Assembly (NCBI RefSeq): GCF_900104525.1
Contig: NZ_LT629711.1
Location: forward strand, 62,001 to 126,000
Source of the DNA: Pedococcus dokdonensis
GTDB lineage: Bacteria > Actinomycetota > Actinomycetes > Actinomycetales > Dermatophilaceae
Length of the DNA stretch: 64,000 nt
Direction: 5' to 3'
The position numbers were made by a program, and so were the translations under genes. The notes beneath the pieces were generated by a model that saw nothing but the letters and a program-made list of their open reading frames with translations, was not told the origin of the DNA and ran no database searches. Positions within the stretch are counted from its first letter, which is position 1. Every line of letters starts with the position of its first letter. Positions 61,648-64,000 of the stretch are shown here, in pieces.

Positions 61648-61694
61648 GGGGCTCCTCTCGGTTCGGCGACGTTCAGCGACAGGTCGAAGGCACC

Positions 61695-61723
61695 ACGCTA
61701 ACCGCCTGACCTGCAATGTTCAA
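61695..61723 (-). promoter_or_regulatory. Promoter of the photolyase operon
   Basis: On the minus strand TTGAAC (61718-61723), exactly 17 bases, then TAGCGT (61695-61700). The hexamers and spacing fit a sigma-A-type promoter, with transcription near 61688 and a leader of about 40 bases. An imperfect TGCA inverted repeat (about 61712-61733) overlaps the -35 and might be an operator. Confidence 0.65.
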
Positions 61724-61760
61724 AGTATGTGCAACCTTCCGGTGCTGTCGGCGGATCGGG

Positions 61761-63479
61761 TCAGAGGGTGCCGTCCGGGCCGCTGCGCCGCGCCTCGTCG
61801 GCGCTCGCGTCGTCGGGCATGGTCTGGCTCACCCGCTCGGCCTCGACCCGGCCGAGGTAGATCTCGATCTCCTCCTTGGTGCGCGCCTCGTCCCACCCGA
61901 GGACCGGCGCGACGAGGGCGGCCGCAGCCGGCGCCGCCGACACCCCGCGGTCCCACGCCTCGATCGAGATGCGGGTGCGCCGGGTGAGGACGTCGGTGAG
62001 GTGCAGCGCCCCCTCGTGGGAGGCGGCGTAGACGACCTCGGCGCAGAGGTGGTCCTCCGCGCCCTCCAGCGGCTGGCCCAGCTCCGGCCGCTCGGCGACC
62101 AGGCCGAGCACCTCCTGGGTCAGGGACCCGTAGCGGCGCAGCAGGTGCTCGATCCGGGCGACGTGCAGGCCGGAGCTGCGAGCCAGCGCCTGCCGCTGGT
62201 TCCAGGCGGCCTGGTAGCCGACCCCGCCGAGCAGGGGGATCGTGTCGGTCGTGGACTCGGCGGTGCGACCCGGAATGGCCTGGGCCGCCTCGTCGACGGC
62301 GTCCTTGGCCATCACGCGGTAGGTCGTGTACTTGCCGCCGGCGACGACGACGAGTCCCGGCGCGCTGTGGGCCACCACGTGCTCGCGGGACAGCTTGCTG
62401 GTCGACTCGGACTCCCCGGCGAGCAGCGGGCGCAACCCGGCGTACACGCCCTCGACGTCCTCGTGGGTCAGCGGCGTCGCCAGGACCCGGTTGACGTGGT
62501 CCAGCAGGTAGTCGATGTCGGCGCGGGTCGCCGCGGGGTGGGCCTTGTCGAGCGCCCAGTCGGTGTCGGTCGTGCCGAGGATCCAGTGCCGACCCCACGG
62601 GATCACGAAGAGCACGGACTTCTCGGTGCGCAGGATCAGCCCGGTCGAGGAGTGGATCCGGTCGCGGGGGACGACGAGGTGGATGCCCTTCGAGGCACGC
62701 ACGTGGAACTGGCCGCGCTCGCCGACCATCGCCTGGGTGTCGTCGGTCCACACCCCCGTGGCGTTGACGATCTGCTTGGCGTTGATGACGAACTCGCGGT
62801 CGGTCAGCTTGTCGACCGCTCGCACCCCGGTGACGCGCTCGCCCTGGCGCAGGAAGCCGACGGCCGCCACGCGGTTTGCGACGTGGGCGCCGTAGCTGGC
62901 GGCCGTGCGGGCCAGCTCCATGGTGTGCCGGGCGTCGTCGACCTGCGCGTCGTAGTACTGGACCGCGCCGGTCAGGGCACTGCTCTTGAGGCTCGGCATG
63001 AGGCGCAGCGCCTGGCGCCGGGTGAGGTGTCGGTGGTGGGGGAGGCCGCCGCCGTGGCCGGAGCTCATCGCCATCGCGTCGTAGAGGGCGATGCCCGACC
63101 CGACGTAGGCGCGCTCCCAACCGTGGTGGGTCAGCGGGTAGAGGAACGGGACGGGGCGCACCAGGTGGGGCGCGAGCCGGGTGAGCAGGAGGCCGCGCTC
63201 GTGCAGCGCCTCGCGCACCAGCGCGAAGTCGAGCATCTCGAGGTAGCGCAGGCCGCCGTGGACCAGCTTGCTGCTGCGCGACGAGGTGCCGCTCGCGAAG
63301 TCGCGCTGCTCGATCAGGCCGGTGGACAGGCCACGGGTGACGGCGTCGAGGGCGGTGCCGGAGCCGACGACACCCCCGCCGATCACGAGCAGGTCGAGCT
63401 CCTCGCCACTGCCGAGCTGCTCGATCGCGCGGTCACGGCGCTGCGGCGAGAGCGTCGTGTCGGTGCCAGCCAGACCCAT
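61761..63479 (-). CDS. glpD: Aerobic glycerol-3-phosphate dehydrogenase GlpD
   Basis: The 572-residue FAD enzyme oxidises glycerol-3-phosphate to DHAP at the membrane. VIGGGVVGSGTALDAVTRG binds FAD, ASGTSSRSSKLVHGGLRYLE is the GlpD signature, and WILGTTDTDW and TAGGKYTTYRVMAKDA-like segments follow. A C-terminal helical domain (about 400-530) is typical. It starts 3 bases after glpK, with which it forms a glycerol operon. Confidence 0.95.
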   Translation of the reverse strand: MGLAGTDTTLSPQRRDRAIEQLGSGEELDLLVIGGGVVGSGTALDAVTRGLSTGLIEQRDFASGTSSRSSKLVHGGLRYLEMLDFALVREALHERGLLLTRLAPHLVRPVPFLYPLTHHGWERAYVGSGIALYDAMAMSSGHGGGLPHHRHLTRRQALRLMPSLKSSALTGAVQYYDAQVDDARHTMELARTAASYGAHVANRVAAVGFLRQGERVTGVRAVDKLTDREFVINAKQIVNATGVWTDDTQAMVGERGQFHVRASKGIHLVVPRDRIHSSTGLILRTEKSVLFVIPWGRHWILGTTDTDWALDKAHPAATRADIDYLLDHVNRVLATPLTHEDVEGVYAGLRPLLAGESESTSKLSREHVVAHSAPGLVVVAGGKYTTYRVMAKDAVDEAAQAIPGRTAESTTDTIPLLGGVGYQAAWNQRQALARSSGLHVARIEHLLRRYGSLTQEVLGLVAERPELGQPLEGAEDHLCAEVVYAASHEGALHLTDVLTRRTRISIEAWDRGVSAAPAAAALVAPVLGWDEARTKEEIEIYLGRVEAERVSQTMPDDASADEARRSGPDGTL

Positions 63480-63482
63480 GTC

Positions 63483-64000
63483 CTACCCCTCGTCGACGTC
63501 CACCCAGTCCAGGGTGCGTTCCACGGCCTTGCGCCACCCGGCATACCCGTCGCTGCGCTGCCGGTCGGACCAGGTCGGTGACCACCGCTTCGACTCCTGC
63601 CAGTTGGCGCGGAGCTCGTCGGTGTCCGACCAGAACCCGGTGGCCAGACCTGCAGCGTAGGCCGCGCCGAGCGCGGTCGTCTCGGCGACCACGGGCCGGG
63701 ACACGGGAACGCCGAGGATGTCGGACTGGAGCTGCATGCAGAGGTCGTTCGCGGTGACGCCGCCGTCGACCTTGAGCACCTCCAGCTCGACTCCGCTGTC
63801 CTTCGTCATCGCGTCAGAGACGTCGCGGGTCTGGTAGCAGATCGCCTCGAGGGTGGCCCGCGCCAGATGGGCGTTGGTGTTGAACCGGCTCATGCCGACG
63901 ATCGCCCCGCGGGCGTCCGGTCGCCAGTAGGGGGCGAACAGGCCCGAGAAGGCGGGCACGAAGTAGAGCCCGCCGGTGTCGTCGACCTGCTTGGCGAGCC
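63483..64000 (-). CDS. glpK: Glycerol kinase GlpK, C-terminal part (cut by window end)
   Basis: Only the last 172 or so residues are visible: [20 protein letters not shown], then [20 protein letters not shown] and [21 protein letters not shown], which match the C-terminal FGGY kinase domain. GlpK phosphorylates glycerol, feeding GlpD. The gene continues past position 64000, so start and promoter are not seen. Confidence 0.95.
   Translation of the reverse strand, partial: LAKQVDDTGGLYFVPAFSGLFAPYWRPDARGAIVGMSRFNTNAHLARATLEAICYQTRDVSDAMTKDSGVELEVLKVDGGVTANDLCMQLQSDILGVPVSRPVVAETTALGAAYAAGLATGFWSDTDELRANWQESKRWSPTWSDRQRSDGYAGWRKAVERTLDWVDVDEG

Overview
The window is high-GC, densely packed actinobacterial chromosome. 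Gene content points to mycothiol-using Actinobacteria (mshB, DUF3117, the SigE/RseA/HtrA/TatB block, many GTG starts). The small genome-like layout and recurrent GTATGCCG words suggest Micrococcales, perhaps Intrasporangiaceae; that family-level placement is inference. No tRNA, rRNA, transposase, integrase, phage morphogenesis or CRISPR locus was seen.

The central part (about 10.5-53 kb) keeps, from memory, much of the gene order of the Mycobacterium tuberculosis Rv1160-Rv1234 region: mutT2, typA, lpqW, mshB, ferredoxin, dapC, dapD/dapE (divergent), a LOG-family protein, a DivIVA-domain protein, tag, DUF3117, O-methyltransferase, sigE, rseA, htrA, tatB, mrp, DUF1003 and an MgtE-like CBS protein, then a general-stress membrane protein. 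Local insertions include gltA, a winged-helix/nuclease-like gene, two tandem membrane glycosyltransferases, pepA, a pair of CoA-ester lyases, an L,D-transpeptidase and a RIO kinase.

Layout. 0.1-4.1 kb: HNH-type lipoprotein, small TOPRIM protein, CNNM/CBS membrane protein, VIT-family transporter, pterin dehydratase. 4.3-10.4 kb: a complete peptide/nickel ABC importer operon on the minus strand. 10.5-24.2 kb: mutT, typA-lpqW-mshB-flavin reductase-VanW on plus, a Tat-exported beta-helix-like protein, VOC and GNAT proteins, ferredoxin-dapC and gltA. 24.2-25.4 kb: one nuclease-like gene bracketed by inverted 82-bp palindromic repeats. 25.4-38.9 kb: lysine/DAP genes, LOG, DNA glycosylase and glycosyltransferases, enoyl-CoA hydratase, pepA. 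39-46 kb: envelope-stress sigma operon and Mrp/DUF1003/MgtE-like genes, the last with a frameshift. 46-53.9 kb: CoA-ester lyases, L,D-transpeptidase, esterase, RIO kinase, acyl-CoA dehydrogenase, PIG-L deacetylase. 54-64 kb: pepP, a secreted protein, a compact minus-strand operon of photolyase, CPBP protease, SDR-TspO fusion, SRPBCC protein and topoisomerase IB, then glpD and the 3' part of glpK.

Three things stand out beyond the genes: (1) two families of long palindromic intergenic repeats, one bracketing a nuclease-like gene and showing compensatory changes, the other acting as bidirectional terminators that supply stop codons to neighbouring genes and partly amplified as a 52-bp tandem array; (2) about twenty genes with a -10-like hexamer 6-7 nt before the start codon, suggesting widespread leaderless transcripts; (3) heavy over-use of the octamer GTATGCCG on both strands.
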